Positions 50,615 through 61,100 of a stretch of 64,000 nt of DNA are shown one piece after another. Position 1 is the first letter of the stretch. Every line of letters starts with the position of its first letter. Below the pieces are notes generated by a model, which ran no database searches, was not told where the DNA came from, and saw nothing but the letters and a program-made list of their open reading frames with translations. Origin of the DNA: Shewanella sp. 1CM18E (GTDB lineage Bacteria > Pseudomonadota > Gammaproteobacteria > Enterobacterales > Shewanellaceae); NCBI RefSeq assembly GCF_023161665.1, contig NZ_JALNTW010000001.1, forward strand, positions 603,544 through 667,543. Reading direction: 5' to 3'. The position numbers and the translations under genes were made by a program.

Positions 50615-52099
50615 ATGAGCGCAGATAAAGCCCCCAACTATCAAACCTTAACTAAGCATTTTCAGAGCATTAGCCACTTTGAGCACCTCAGTGCTTTAGG
50701 TGATTGGGATCAAGCGACTATGATGCCTATTGGCGGTGGTGAAGCTAGAGGTGCAGCAATGGCCGAACTTGCAAAGCATATCCACAGCCTAAAAACAGCG
50801 CCAATGTTGGCTGATACCATTGCTCAGGCCCAGCAAGAGTCACTGACGGTTGAACAAAGTGCCAATCTACGTGAAATCAACTACCAATACTTGCAAGCAA
50901 ATGCTGTACCTGGTGACTTAGTAGAAGCCAAAACTAAAGCCGCTTACCACTGTGAGCAAGCGTGGCGAGATCAACGCAAGAATAACGACTGGCAAGGCTT
51001 TAGGCCTAATCTAGAAAACCTAATGTCATTAGTAAAGGAAGAAGCCTCTATTCGCGCTCAAGCGCTAGGAGTCAGTCCTTATGACGCCCTATTAGATAAA
51101 TTTGAACCGGGAATGACAACCGCCGGTATCGACAATATTTTCGGCCAATTAAAAAGCTGGTTACCTGAACTTATTCAGCAAGTACAAGCGAAACAAGCCT
51201 CAGAGCCACGCTTTAATATTCCAAGCGCGAGCACTGCCAATCAAGCGCTGCTAGGCCGTGAAGTGATGCAGGTATTAGGTTTTGATTTTAACCACGGCCG
51301 ACTCGATATCAGTAGCCATCCATTTTGCGGCGGAGTGGCGAGTGATGTGCGTTTAACTACGCGCTATGATGAAGCTGATTTTACTAGTGGCTTGATGGGT
51401 ATTGTCCATGAGACTGGCCATGCAAAATACGAACAAGGCTTACCGCTTGCTTGGCGTGGGCAACCAGCAGGGCTTGCTCGCTCAATGGCGCTACATGAAA
51501 GCCAAAGTCTATTTTGTGAAATGCAGATCGGCCGTGGCCCTGGTTTTTTAAAACTTATTCAACCGCATTTAAAACAGCTGCTTGCATGCCCATTAAGCCA
51601 TGAGCAGTTAACCAATATCTATACTCGCGTAACGCCGGGTCATATCCGAGTAGACGCTGATGAAGTTACTTACCCTTGCCATATTTTACTGCGCTTTGAA
51701 GCTGAAAAAGCGTTGGTTTCAGGCGAATTAGCAGTAGCCGATTTACCAGACTTTTGGTCGGCGCAGATGCAAAGTCTATTAGGTATTAACACTGATGGTG
51801 ATTACAAAAATGGTTGTATGCAAGACATACATTGGGCAGTAGGTGAGCTAGGTTACTTCCCTAGCTATACATTAGGCGCAATGTACGCGGCTCAGTTTAA
51901 ACATGCAATGGAAGCCGAAATTGGCAGCATAGAAAATGCGATAGCGGCAGGTAAGCTTGCAGATGTTATGGCTTGGCTACAAAGCAATGTTTGGTCAAAA
52001 GGCAGCCTATTGGCGATTGACGAGCTAATGCGCCAAGCAACTGGCGACTCCCTCAACCCTGCGCACTTTAAGCGCCATCTTGAAAACCGTTACCTATAA
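50615..52099 (+). CDS. M32 carboxypeptidase (Taq family)
   Basis: A 494-residue zinc carboxypeptidase with the HEXXH motif in GIVHETGHAKYEQGL, a downstream Glu in SMALHESQSLFCEMQIGRG, and the family tail (GMYAAQFKHAMEAEIG). It removes C-terminal residues except proline in the cytoplasm. The start at 50615 (ATGAGCGCAGAT) is preferred to 50561, whose added 18 residues look unlike the family. Confidence 0.93.
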   Translation: MSADKAPNYQTLTKHFQSISHFEHLSALGDWDQATMMPIGGGEARGAAMAELAKHIHSLKTAPMLADTIAQAQQESLTVEQSANLREINYQYLQANAVPGDLVEAKTKAAYHCEQAWRDQRKNNDWQGFRPNLENLMSLVKEEASIRAQALGVSPYDALLDKFEPGMTTAGIDNIFGQLKSWLPELIQQVQAKQASEPRFNIPSASTANQALLGREVMQVLGFDFNHGRLDISSHPFCGGVASDVRLTTRYDEADFTSGLMGIVHETGHAKYEQGLPLAWRGQPAGLARSMALHESQSLFCEMQIGRGPGFLKLIQPHLKQLLACPLSHEQLTNIYTRVTPGHIRVDADEVTYPCHILLRFEAEKALVSGELAVADLPDFWSAQMQSLLGINTDGDYKNGCMQDIHWAVGELGYFPSYTLGAMYAAQFKHAMEAEIGSIENAIAAGKLADVMAWLQSNVWSKGSLLAIDELMRQATGDSLNPAHFKRHLENRYL

Positions 52100-52186
52100 A
52101 GAAAGGTTAATAACAGTTGCTCCGGCTATAAAGCGATGTCGGAGCCGCTGTTATATCAACATTGCCGTATTAGGATTGCAACTAAC

Positions 52187-52666
52187 ATGAATTTACGCCC
52201 TATTACTCAAGCTGATTGGTCTTGTATCCTTGATATTCAACTTGAATGCTATCCACAAATTGAGCCCGAGTCGCTTGAAGTATTGCAAAGTAAGTGGCTC
52301 GCCTCACCCGAGAGCTGCTTTATCATTGAAGCAAATAATAGCATTATCGGTTATTGCCTTGCCCACCCTTGGTATCTTGATAATCCGCCTTCCCTTGAAC
52401 AGCAACTCGCAAAAATTGACCAAGCTAATACTCTCTATCTGCACGATATTGCGCTATCAGCTAAAGCTCAAGGCAAAGGTGCTGGCAAGCAAGCCTTAAA
52501 TCAGCTAATAAGCTTTGCTAACACTAATAATTATCCCAATATTTCATTGGTCGCAGTGCAAGGCGCACATCTATACTGGGGTAAACAAGGTTTTATCGCT
52601 AAGCAAATTAACAAAGATCTATCCGCCTACCCTGAAGATGCGCGTTATATGGTTTATACCTTGTAG
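52187..52666 (+). CDS. GNAT-family acetyltransferase
   Basis: A 159-residue protein with GNAT core: MNLRPITQADWSCILDIQLE, acetyl-CoA loop region LHDIALSAKAQGKGAGKQAL and the C-terminal LVAVQGAHLYWGKQGFIAK. The Q-X-X-G-X-G/A pyrophosphate loop is QGKGAG. The start at 52187 begins right at the domain with AGGA upstream; an in-frame ATG at 52136 is possible. The substrate is unknown. Confidence 0.88.
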   Translation: MNLRPITQADWSCILDIQLECYPQIEPESLEVLQSKWLASPESCFIIEANNSIIGYCLAHPWYLDNPPSLEQQLAKIDQANTLYLHDIALSAKAQGKGAGKQALNQLISFANTNNYPNISLVAVQGAHLYWGKQGFIAKQINKDLSAYPEDARYMVYTL

Positions 52667-52711
52667 CCGAGATTTGCTATCATAGACAGACTTTCATTAG
52701 AGACGCTAAAA

Positions 52712-52966
52712 ATGGCAACCAGAATTACTTACAAATTTAAAAACCAAGCAAAAGAGATTAACTTTGCTTACGACAAATACCACGACATTTACGAGGCTGT
52801 TGCCGCTGCTGAAGGTGTTGATTTAACACGATACCTAATGATGGAACAGCAAATCGCCATGACTTCAAAAGGCTCATCTGCTGTTAAAGATTTTCGCGCG
52901 AAAGAGTTTGCGCGTTTTGGCTTTAGTGACATCTACTACCATAAAGATGAACCAAAAAAATCATAA
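52712..52966 (+). CDS. DUF2960-family small protein
   Basis: An 84-residue basic soluble protein (MATRITYKFKNQAKEINFAY, FRAKEFARFGFSDIYYHKDE). It matches the DUF2960 pattern of Shewanella and Vibrio. The function is unknown. It follows the acetyltransferase by 45 bases and may be co-transcribed. Confidence 0.8.
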   Translation: MATRITYKFKNQAKEINFAYDKYHDIYEAVAAAEGVDLTRYLMMEQQIAMTSKGSSAVKDFRAKEFARFGFSDIYYHKDEPKKS

Positions 52967-53022
52967 CATGTAAGCCAGTAGCAGTTATCACCATCCAATA
53001 AACCTAATAAAAAGTGATATAA

Positions 53023-53547
53023 ATGACGACTTCATATTTGCCTAATAACGAACATGCTAACTTTCCACGAGCCGGTTTTTTTAAACGCTTTGGCGCGATA
53101 GTTTATGACCTTTTTCTTGCGGTAGCCGTATACATGGTTGCTGGCGCAATTGGGTTCGGTATTTTTATCGGTTTAACATCCAGTGGATTAATTGATACCA
53201 CGGGCTATGAGCATGTTTCAGACTTGCTTAACAACACGCCGCTTTATAAAGGTATTTATCAGTTCTGGATAGCACTGTGTGTGGGTCTATTTTATATCAG
53301 CTTCTGGAGCTATGGCGGACAGACCTTAGGTATGCGTGCATGGCGCCTTAAGATCCAGCATCCAAACGGTCAAAATCTAAGTATGATAACGGCCGCAGCA
53401 CGATTAGTTTGGTCGTTACTTGGCATAGGTAATTTATGGATTTTGATAAACGGCAATAAGCTTGCGCTACAAGATATGATGACTCGTTCAGAAGTGGTCG
53501 AGCTATCTAAAGAAGCAAATCAAATGCGTAACTGGCGCGGTGTGTAA
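53023..53547 (+). CDS. RDD-family membrane protein
   Basis: A 174-residue protein with the RDD signature (PRAGFFKRFGAIVYDLFLAV), three or four membrane helices and TLGMRAWRLKIQ. The Arg of the first motif and the Asp of YDLF are kept. RDD proteins may transport small solutes or ions. A strong terminator follows. Confidence 0.9.
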   Translation: MTTSYLPNNEHANFPRAGFFKRFGAIVYDLFLAVAVYMVAGAIGFGIFIGLTSSGLIDTTGYEHVSDLLNNTPLYKGIYQFWIALCVGLFYISFWSYGGQTLGMRAWRLKIQHPNGQNLSMITAAARLVWSLLGIGNLWILINGNKLALQDMMTRSEVVELSKEANQMRNWRGV

Positions 53548-53651
53548 TACTATTATTGAATAACATGGTATCAGCCTAGGTTAACCTAAGCGGTGTAATA
53601 CCAATTAGTATAAAGCTGTACGCTAGCTCATTTGTGCTAATGCCTTCCAAT

Positions 53652-53687
53652 AAAAAAGCCAATAAACTTATGTTTATTGGCTTTTTT
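53652..53687. terminator. Bidirectional terminator between RDD and lptG
   Basis: AAAAAAGCCAATAAAC (53652-53667) pairs with GTTTATTGGCTTTTTT (53672-53687) around TTAT, with T-runs on both strands. Confidence 0.9.
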
Positions 53688-53705
53688 ACTATTCAATTTT
53701 GAATG

Positions 53706-53744
53706 TTAATACTTAGGCTTAATACTTAGGCTTAATACTTAGCG
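53706..53744. repeat. Three 13-bp direct repeats
   Basis: TTAATACTTAGGC occurs at 53706 and 53719, then TTAATACTTAGCG at 53732. They lie between the terminator and the lptG stop. They recall the three-fold repeats after cyaB. Confidence 0.85.
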
Positions 53745-53789
53745 CTATGACTTAAACATTTCGACTTAAGCATTTCTATTTGAGCATTG

Positions 53790-54848
53790 CTACTTACGAA
53801 TAAAGTACAGCGCGCCGATACTAAATATCAATGCCGGCATACCTGCACTAATAAAGGCTGGCAGGCCATACACGATACTTAGCGGCCCGAAGATCTCACT
53901 ACAAATATAGAAGCTAAAACCTGCCACCACACCAAGTAGTACGCGCGCGCCCATAGTGACTGTTCTAAGTGGCCCAAAGACAAACGACAGTGCCACCAGC
54001 ATCATTACTGCCACCGTAACAGGCTGCATGAGCTTGCGCCACAGTGCTAGCTCATAGCGCTCAGAGGCTTGGTTATTACTTTCTAAATAGTCGAGATAAT
54101 CCAGTAGACCTTCTATCGAAAGCGCCTCTGGTTTTACCGATACCACACTGAGCTTTTCAGGCGTAAGTGATGAGATCCATTTATCTTCATCTAGGTTCAC
54201 TAATACCACCTGCTCATTTTTAAGCGTGGTTCGACGAACATCTTTTAATAGCCAATATTCATCTTTAAATTCAGCTGAATCGGCATGAACAGTACTGGTT
54301 AAATTAGTTGTATCATCAAACTCATATAAAGTGATATCACGCAAATTGTTAATATCAGCAGCGCCGCCAATGTTGACGAACAGCGCGCCATCTTTAGCCC
54401 AAATCCCACGACTAGAATCGATTAAGCTGCCACCAGATACATTGGTTCGTTTAATTTCTTTAGCACGAAGCTCGGCAACAGGTGCTACCCACTCGGTTAG
54501 CATCATCACCAAAATCATCAATGGAATGGCGGTTTTCATCGCAGACATGGTGATCTGTAAGCGTGACAATCCAGAAGACTGCATCACTACCAGCTCAGAA
54601 TTTGATGCCAACATGCCCATACCCACTAGCGCACCAAGCAGTACCGCCATAGGAAAGAACAGTTCAATATCACGCGGGATCAAAAATAGCACGTAAACAG
54701 CCGCATCCATCATGGTATAAGTACCACGGCCGACAACACGTAATTGATCCACCCACTTAATAATGCCAGATAATCCTGTCAAAATTAGCAGTGCTAAAGA
54801 CGATGTACTAATCAATACCCGAGCGATATATAAGTCTAAAATTCTCAT
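53790..54848 (-). CDS. lptG: LPS export permease LptG
   Basis: A 352-residue inner-membrane permease: three N-terminal helices, a large periplasmic beta-jellyroll (about 130-265), and three C-terminal helices. It has ILDLYIARVLISTSSLALLI and DIELFFPMAVLLGALVGMG at the start and FGPLRTVTMGARVLLGVVAG near the end. With LptF and the ATPase LptB it pulls LPS out of the inner membrane towards LptC/A/D. It overlaps lptF by four bases. Confidence 0.93.
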   Translation of the reverse strand: MRILDLYIARVLISTSSLALLILTGLSGIIKWVDQLRVVGRGTYTMMDAAVYVLFLIPRDIELFFPMAVLLGALVGMGMLASNSELVVMQSSGLSRLQITMSAMKTAIPLMILVMMLTEWVAPVAELRAKEIKRTNVSGGSLIDSSRGIWAKDGALFVNIGGAADINNLRDITLYEFDDTTNLTSTVHADSAEFKDEYWLLKDVRRTTLKNEQVVLVNLDEDKWISSLTPEKLSVVSVKPEALSIEGLLDYLDYLESNNQASERYELALWRKLMQPVTVAVMMLVALSFVFGPLRTVTMGARVLLGVVAGFSFYICSEIFGPLSIVYGLPAFISAGMPALIFSIGALYFIRK

Positions 54849-55960
54849 GCTTTAGCCGCCTTTTTACGCTTGAACAGGCCAGAAACCTTAGCACCGATTG
54901 GACGCTCTTTACCCAAGAGCAATATCCCTATCATCAAAGCGGAGGCATGGATCCACCACATACCTAAGTACTGTGGAATAACCCCATCTTCTAGTGATTT
55001 ACGCCCTGCCACCATCAAACCAAAGTAGCCAAGGTATAACAAAATCGCAGGAAACATCTTAGCAAACTTACCTTGACGGTTATTCACTCGCGCCATAGGC
55101 ACTGCAATTAAAGTCATCAAAGGAATAGCCAGTGGGATTGCCAAGCGCCAATGAAACTCTGCAGTAGCCTCTGGGCTATCAATTTTCATTAACTCATCAA
55201 TTGGCATGGCAGATAATTTACGGCGACGCTCATCAACAGCTTGCTCTTTAATCTGCATTTGGTAACCACCAAATTCAACCACTTGGTAGTCAACTCTCTT
55301 CGGGTTACCTTGGTACTGCACACCGTCTTCAAGTTGCAGTCGCTGGCCACCAGTGCCGTCTTCAACCACTTTTCCTGAGCGCGCAACCACTACATTTGCA
55401 ACACCGGTTTCATCGTTAGGATCGGGTAACTGGGCAACAAATACCTTATCAAGCTTGTTGTCACGATCAATACGCTCAACAAAAAGTACTGCTCTACCAT
55501 TGGGGCTAGTTTGGAAACGCCCTTGAGTTAATGCAGCAAGACCTGCTTCAGACTTTGCACTTTCGAGTACTTGGTTTTGCTGTTCTTCAGCCCAAGGTGC
55601 TACATACACGGATAAGAAGCCGGTAAATAGCATATTAGTAATCGCAAGTAACAGAGTTACTCGAGTGATATACCATTCACTGATACCTACACCATGAAAA
55701 ATAACCATCTCATTTTCGGCATACATACGCCCATGGGCCAACAAAATACCCAAAAATAGACTTAATGGTAAAACCAAGACAGTAAGAAATGGCATGTTAA
55801 GACCGAGTAAGGTCATAACAAGAGAGGCTGGAAATTCGCCATCAGAGGCATCAGCAAGCACACGTACAAAGTGTTGGCTAATAAAAATAGCTAACAGGAC
55901 TAAAAGTACCGCTATTTGTGCTTTTAAAACTTCTCGAATCAGGTATCTAAATACAATCAC
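54845..55960 (-). CDS. lptF: LPS export permease LptF
   Basis: A 371-residue permease with the same layout as LptG: VFRYLIREVLKAQIAVLLVL, a periplasmic domain with GRFQTSPNGRAVLFVERID, and C-terminal helices (PLAIPLMTLIAVPMARVNNR). It is the first gene of the lptFG pair, divergent from pepA as in many gammaproteobacteria. It forms the transmembrane channel of the LptB2FG exporter. Confidence 0.93.
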   Translation of the reverse strand: MIVFRYLIREVLKAQIAVLLVLLAIFISQHFVRVLADASDGEFPASLVMTLLGLNMPFLTVLVLPLSLFLGILLAHGRMYAENEMVIFHGVGISEWYITRVTLLLAITNMLFTGFLSVYVAPWAEEQQNQVLESAKSEAGLAALTQGRFQTSPNGRAVLFVERIDRDNKLDKVFVAQLPDPNDETGVANVVVARSGKVVEDGTGGQRLQLEDGVQYQGNPKRVDYQVVEFGGYQMQIKEQAVDERRRKLSAMPIDELMKIDSPEATAEFHWRLAIPLAIPLMTLIAVPMARVNNRQGKFAKMFPAILLYLGYFGLMVAGRKSLEDGVIPQYLGMWWIHASALMIGILLLGKERPIGAKVSGLFKRKKAAKA

Positions 55961-56183
55961 AGTGAGGATCCGGTCTCCAAACGTTCATTTATGCTGGTAT
56001 CAATACAACTTTCATGTAGACTGTCTACTTTTAGTAGTTTTGTAACCAACAATTACATAACATGGCCAGGGAAAACACCTGAAAAGAATATTATAGGGTG
56101 CGCCATATTCAAGCCCTTTTTGGGCACAAGCAGACATTATCTAATAAATAATAAAATTTGTCTTTAAGAATCTAGGAGAGCTC

Positions 56184-57692
56184 ATGGAGTTTAGCGTAAA
56201 GAGCGGTAGTCCAGAAAAACAACGCTCAGCTTGTATCGTTGTAGGTGTATACGAACCAAGACGCTTGTCTGGTATCGCCGAACAGCTAGACAAAATCAGT
56301 GAAGGCTATATCAGCAATTTACTTCGTCGTGGTGATTTGGAAGGAAAGCCAGGACAAATGTTGTTGCTACACCATGTACCGAATGTACTTAGCGAGCGTG
56401 TGTTGCTTGTCGGTTGTGGTAAAGAGCGTGAACTTGATGAACGTCAATACAAGCAAATCATCACTAAAACAATCAACACCCTTAATGAAACCGGTTCAAT
56501 GGAAGCAGTTTGTTTCCTTACCGAGTTACATGTGAAAGGTCGCGACACATACTGGAAAGTACGTGAAGCGGTTGAAACTACGCAAAACAGCCTATACAGC
56601 TTCGATGCGCTAAAAACTCGTAAAGGCGAAACTCGTCGCCCACTACGCAAACTGGTATTTAATGTACCAACACGCCGCGAACTCACCGTTGGCGAACGTG
56701 CAATTGAGCACGGTATGGCCGTATCTTCGGGTATGCACCTGTGTCGTGATGTGGCCAATATGCCACCAAATATCTGTAATCCTGCTTACCTTGCTTCTCA
56801 AGCTCGTCAAATCGCTGAAAATACCGAAAACCTCACGGTAACAACTGTTGGCGAAGAGCAAATGGAAGCCTTAGGGATGAACTCTTACCTTGCAGTTGGC
56901 CGTGGTAGCCACAATGAGTCAGTAATGACCATTATGGAATACAAGGGTGCAATTGATAATACTGAAAAGCCTATTGTGCTAATTGGTAAAGGCCTAACAT
57001 TCGACTCTGGTGGTATTTCACTAAAACCTGGCGAAGCCATGGATGAGATGAAATATGACATGGGCGGTGCTGCTGGCGTTATTGGTGCGATGAAAGCCTT
57101 GTGTGAAATGCAACTACCAATCAACGTTATTGGTATTTTGGCGGGTTGTGAAAACATGCCGTCAAGTAATGCATATCGCCCGGGCGACATCCTTACGACT
57201 ATGTCTGGTCAAACTGTTGAAGTACTTAATACTGACGCCGAAGGCCGTCTAGTATTATGTGACGTGTTAACCTACGTAGAACGCTTTGACCCTGAGTTGG
57301 TAGTAGACACAGCTACCTTAACAGGCGCTTGTGTTATTGCTCTAGGCAAACATGCATCAGGACTATTCTCTGGCCATAATCCGCTTGCGCACGAGCTATT
57401 AAACGCTGGTGAGCAAAGTGGCGACCGCGCTTGGCGCATGCCTTTATGGGATGAATACCAAGAGCATTTGGAAAGCCCATTTGCAGATATGACAAACCTA
57501 GGCGGCCGCGCTGCTGGTTCAATTACTGCAGCATGCTTCCTGTCACGCTTCGCTAAAAAGTACAACTGGGCACATTTAGATGTGGCTGGTACAGCTTGGA
57601 ATAGTGGTGCAAACAAAGGCTCAACTGGCCGTCCAGTACCTTTGCTCACTCAATTCCTAATTAACCGTGCAGGTGTTGAACAAGGTGAATAG
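56184..57692 (+). CDS. pepA: Leucyl aminopeptidase PepA
   Basis: A 502-residue M17 zinc aminopeptidase with metal and catalytic motifs [42 protein letters not shown]. It removes N-terminal residues from peptides and, in E. coli, also binds DNA at Xer sites and the carAB promoter. A GAGAG-type ribosome site precedes the ATG. It is divergent from lptF across 223 bases and is followed by a terminator. Confidence 0.96.
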   Translation: MEFSVKSGSPEKQRSACIVVGVYEPRRLSGIAEQLDKISEGYISNLLRRGDLEGKPGQMLLLHHVPNVLSERVLLVGCGKERELDERQYKQIITKTINTLNETGSMEAVCFLTELHVKGRDTYWKVREAVETTQNSLYSFDALKTRKGETRRPLRKLVFNVPTRRELTVGERAIEHGMAVSSGMHLCRDVANMPPNICNPAYLASQARQIAENTENLTVTTVGEEQMEALGMNSYLAVGRGSHNESVMTIMEYKGAIDNTEKPIVLIGKGLTFDSGGISLKPGEAMDEMKYDMGGAAGVIGAMKALCEMQLPINVIGILAGCENMPSSNAYRPGDILTTMSGQTVEVLNTDAEGRLVLCDVLTYVERFDPELVVDTATLTGACVIALGKHASGLFSGHNPLAHELLNAGEQSGDRAWRMPLWDEYQEHLESPFADMTNLGGRAAGSITAACFLSRFAKKYNWAHLDVAGTAWNSGANKGSTGRPVPLLTQFLINRAGVEQGE

Positions 57693-58139
57693 GCTGTAGC
57701 CTTCTACCGCGTGATTGATATTAGGCCAAACCTTTGTGGGTTTGGCCTTTTTAATCCCCTTTTGATAGCTCGCCTTTATGGGTTTGTTACGCTGCGCCTG
57801 AGTACTTTTTCAATCAGATACTCTTTATAAGCTCATTTAAATAGAGCTGCTAGCTAATACACGCCCAAACTGCTGAAAAAAACTTCAAATTTGCGACCTA
57901 ACTGGCAATATATTTGCGCCTTAATATCGACAGCACATATTTAATCTTTACAATACGCACAATTTTTACTGTTTAGACTAATTACACTAACTTCTATTAT
58001 TCTTGCCCAGTATAAAAAATACCGACACCAGCCGCAAAATTCTAACGATCTTGATGAGTACTCATCACCATCAATACTCGCAGCTCAGTGCACCAAACCA
58101 ATTTACTTTTATAGCTGCAACTCCATTTAAGGTGACAAA
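57693..58139. other. Intergenic region before the hybrid kinase
   Basis: This 447-base region holds the pepA terminator and the upstream region of the hybrid kinase gene. No ORF or clear operator repeat was recognised. Confidence 0.5.
57723..57752 (+). terminator. Terminator of pepA
   Basis: AGGCCAAACC (57723-57732) pairs with GGTTTGGCCT (57739-57748) around TTTGTG, followed by T residues. Confidence 0.93.
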
Positions 58140-61100
58140 ATGCATCGGGCATTACTCATACTTTTTTTCCTTTTGACCTCGCTTAGTGCTTTTGCTCAAG
58201 AAACTGAAGACCAAGGTTCAGAACGTATTATTAAAGTGGGCTATCCTGCATTTGATTGGCAACCTTTTACCTATGTCAGTAAAGATAAAAAGGTCATAGG
58301 TCTATTACCTTCAATATTTCAAGAAATAGCAAAGAATAGCGGCTATAAAATTGAGGTAGTAACCTACCCATGCTACGCAGAAGTCAATCAAGCACTGCGC
58401 CATGGTGAAGTCGACATTATCATGGGAGCTTCCAAAACCCCCGAGAGAATGACTTGGTTAAGCTTTAGTTCGCCCATCATGTTGGTTCCTAATGCAGTCA
58501 TCACCCGTGAGCCTAATATTAGTAGTTTGCTTGAATTAAAAGATCAGCATATTGCCACCGAAGCAGGGTTTGCGATTAATGAGGTTTTACTTCGCGCCAC
58601 AGCAAGCCAGATTGAGTTAAGTAATTACCCCGGTAGCCAAGACGCATACTCAGCTGTCGCAAAAGGTTATGTCGACGCTTACGTTGGTAATGCGATTACT
58701 TTAGATTATTTACGCACTCATCAAAATGCACCAGATAACCTCAATATCGCTTTACTGAATGATATGCCTTTTGATCATTTACACTTTGCAGGCCTCTACA
58801 AAAATCAAAAACTCATAGATGAACTTAACCGTGGCCTAAAGCTGATTTCAAGTAAGACTTTCAATCGTTTATATGAAACTTGGTTAACCAAATCTCAAAG
58901 CCGTTATGTCTATCAGCAGCATGATCTTAATCTTACCGATGATGAAATTAATGCGATGCGCGAAAAGCGCAACATAAAAGTACTTTACTCCTCAGATAAT
59001 CATCCGTTTGCATTTACCAATGACGATGGCGAAATGGATGGTATGAGTGCCGACATTTTGAAAATGATGGCAAAAAAGCTCAACCTGAATTTGGAAGCAA
59101 CGGCCTATTCAGGAAATAAGATTGAATCAGAGTTAATAGAGGGTGAGTTTGACCTTATACTTGCTTACACCTGTAAAGAGCAGGATATTCCTTATATAAG
59201 CTGTACTTCCGCGTATATGCGAGATCCATGGATAGCTGTTACATCGGTAAAATCAAATACGCTAAGTTTAAGCAAAACCAGTACACTTGGCGTACTTAGT
59301 GGTCACCAAAAACTAAACAACATTGAACCACATTTTCCGAGTGCCGAAGTGTATAGTTTTGGTTCAACTAAACACATGTTAAATGCGGTTCTTGACAATA
59401 AAGTTAATGTTGCCATTTTACCTTTATCTAAAGCTAACAGCCTTATTGGTCCAAGATACTTTGGCCAACTTAAGGTGATCCACGACCCTATCGGTAAACA
59501 TACTCGCGCAATCAGCTTTGGCGTAAATAAAAGCGCACCGGTTTTACTATCCATTCTTAATAAAGCCAGCACTTCTATTTCCGAGGAAGAGCTAGAGGCT
59601 ATTAATCACAAGTGGAACGACGTTAAGATTGATAGCGAGTTCTCATTTACCAAAATACCTAGCTGGATGCTGTTAGTGTTAGCCGGTATTTGTGCAAGCT
59701 TGCTGGTTTTTGTTTACTCCAATAGGAAGCTAAAAGCAGAGATTGCTCAAAGGCACAGCGTCGAAAAAGAACTTAGATTAGTTAACAGTAACTTTGGTGG
59801 TATTGTCGCGCAGCTAATTCGCTATGGCGATGACATTGATGATATTTCATGGAGCTATGTCAGCAGTAATATTGAAAAATACCTAGGTATTACTCCCGAG
59901 CAGTTGTACCAAACTCCCCATCTGCTTATGGAGTTTTTAAGCAAACATGCAGAAGAACACGATTTCTTAAATGATATAGATGAATCGCGCTTTTCTGATT
60001 CGCTTTACACTACGCTGAAATTGAATATTAATGGCCAGTCATCTTGGTTCCAAGTGACCGGTGTCTGCACCTTAGTCAGTAAAAACCGTCACTGGACCTA
60101 TACCCTTGTCGATATATCGTTAATCAAGCAAAAGCAGGCCGAGCTTAATGAAGCTCGTCAGCTAGCAGAATCAGCAGCCGAAGCAAAATCACGCTTTTTA
60201 GCCATGATGAGCCATGAGATCCGTACCCCAATTAGCGGGGTGTTAAGCCTTTTAGAGCTGATGGCACCTCATTTAAACAGCAAAGAACTATATGGGATCC
60301 ATAAAAACCTTACCCACTCAGGCAATAATCTGCTCAACATAGTAAATGATGTACTGGATTTCTCTAAAATCGAAGCGGGTAAACTTAGCCTTAGCCCGAC
60401 AGATTGCCAATTAAGTACATTTATCTGCGAGTTAGTGCAGCCGCATATTGCGCACGTTGAGCGCAAAGGGCTTAAGTTCAAGTTATGGCTAGATCCAGAT
60501 TTAGCTTATTCGGTAAAACTTGATGATTTACGCTTAAAGCAAGTACTTAATAACCTACTCAATAATGCCTCTAAATTTACCTGTGAAGGCGAGATCTGGT
60601 TGTCTGTAGATCTATTGTCATCAACGGACACACAGCAAACCATTAGCTTTGCCGTTACGGATACCGGTATGGGCATTTCAGAAGGCGACATAAGCAAACT
60701 ATTCTTGCCGTTTGAACAGGTCGATCTAAGCAGTGAACGACGCTTTAGCGGTACCGGTTTAGGACTCTCAATTTGTCAGCAGTTAGTCAAATTGATGGGG
60801 GGAGAAATAGCTGTTAATAGCTGTCGCGGCCAAGGTAGTACATTTAAATTCAACCTAAATGTCCCTGTTGTAGCAGTAGAAGTGCCGACACTGGTACAAA
60901 AACGTTGCGGCGTGCTTGCCAGTGATGCAAGTAGTTATGACCTGCTCTCTGATTATCTGAAAAACTGGCATTGCAGTACATTCGATCTCTCTGCTCTAAA
61001 CAATAAAATATCACTGGCCTCTTGGGCAACCATCAATAAACTCGATATTTTAATACTTGAAAATCAGTGGTGTGAGCAGCAAGGTATTACCGCAAGCTGG

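Noticed and set aside
57272..57649. 125-codon ORF opposite pepA
   Set aside because: Antisense shadow of the conserved M17 catalytic domain.
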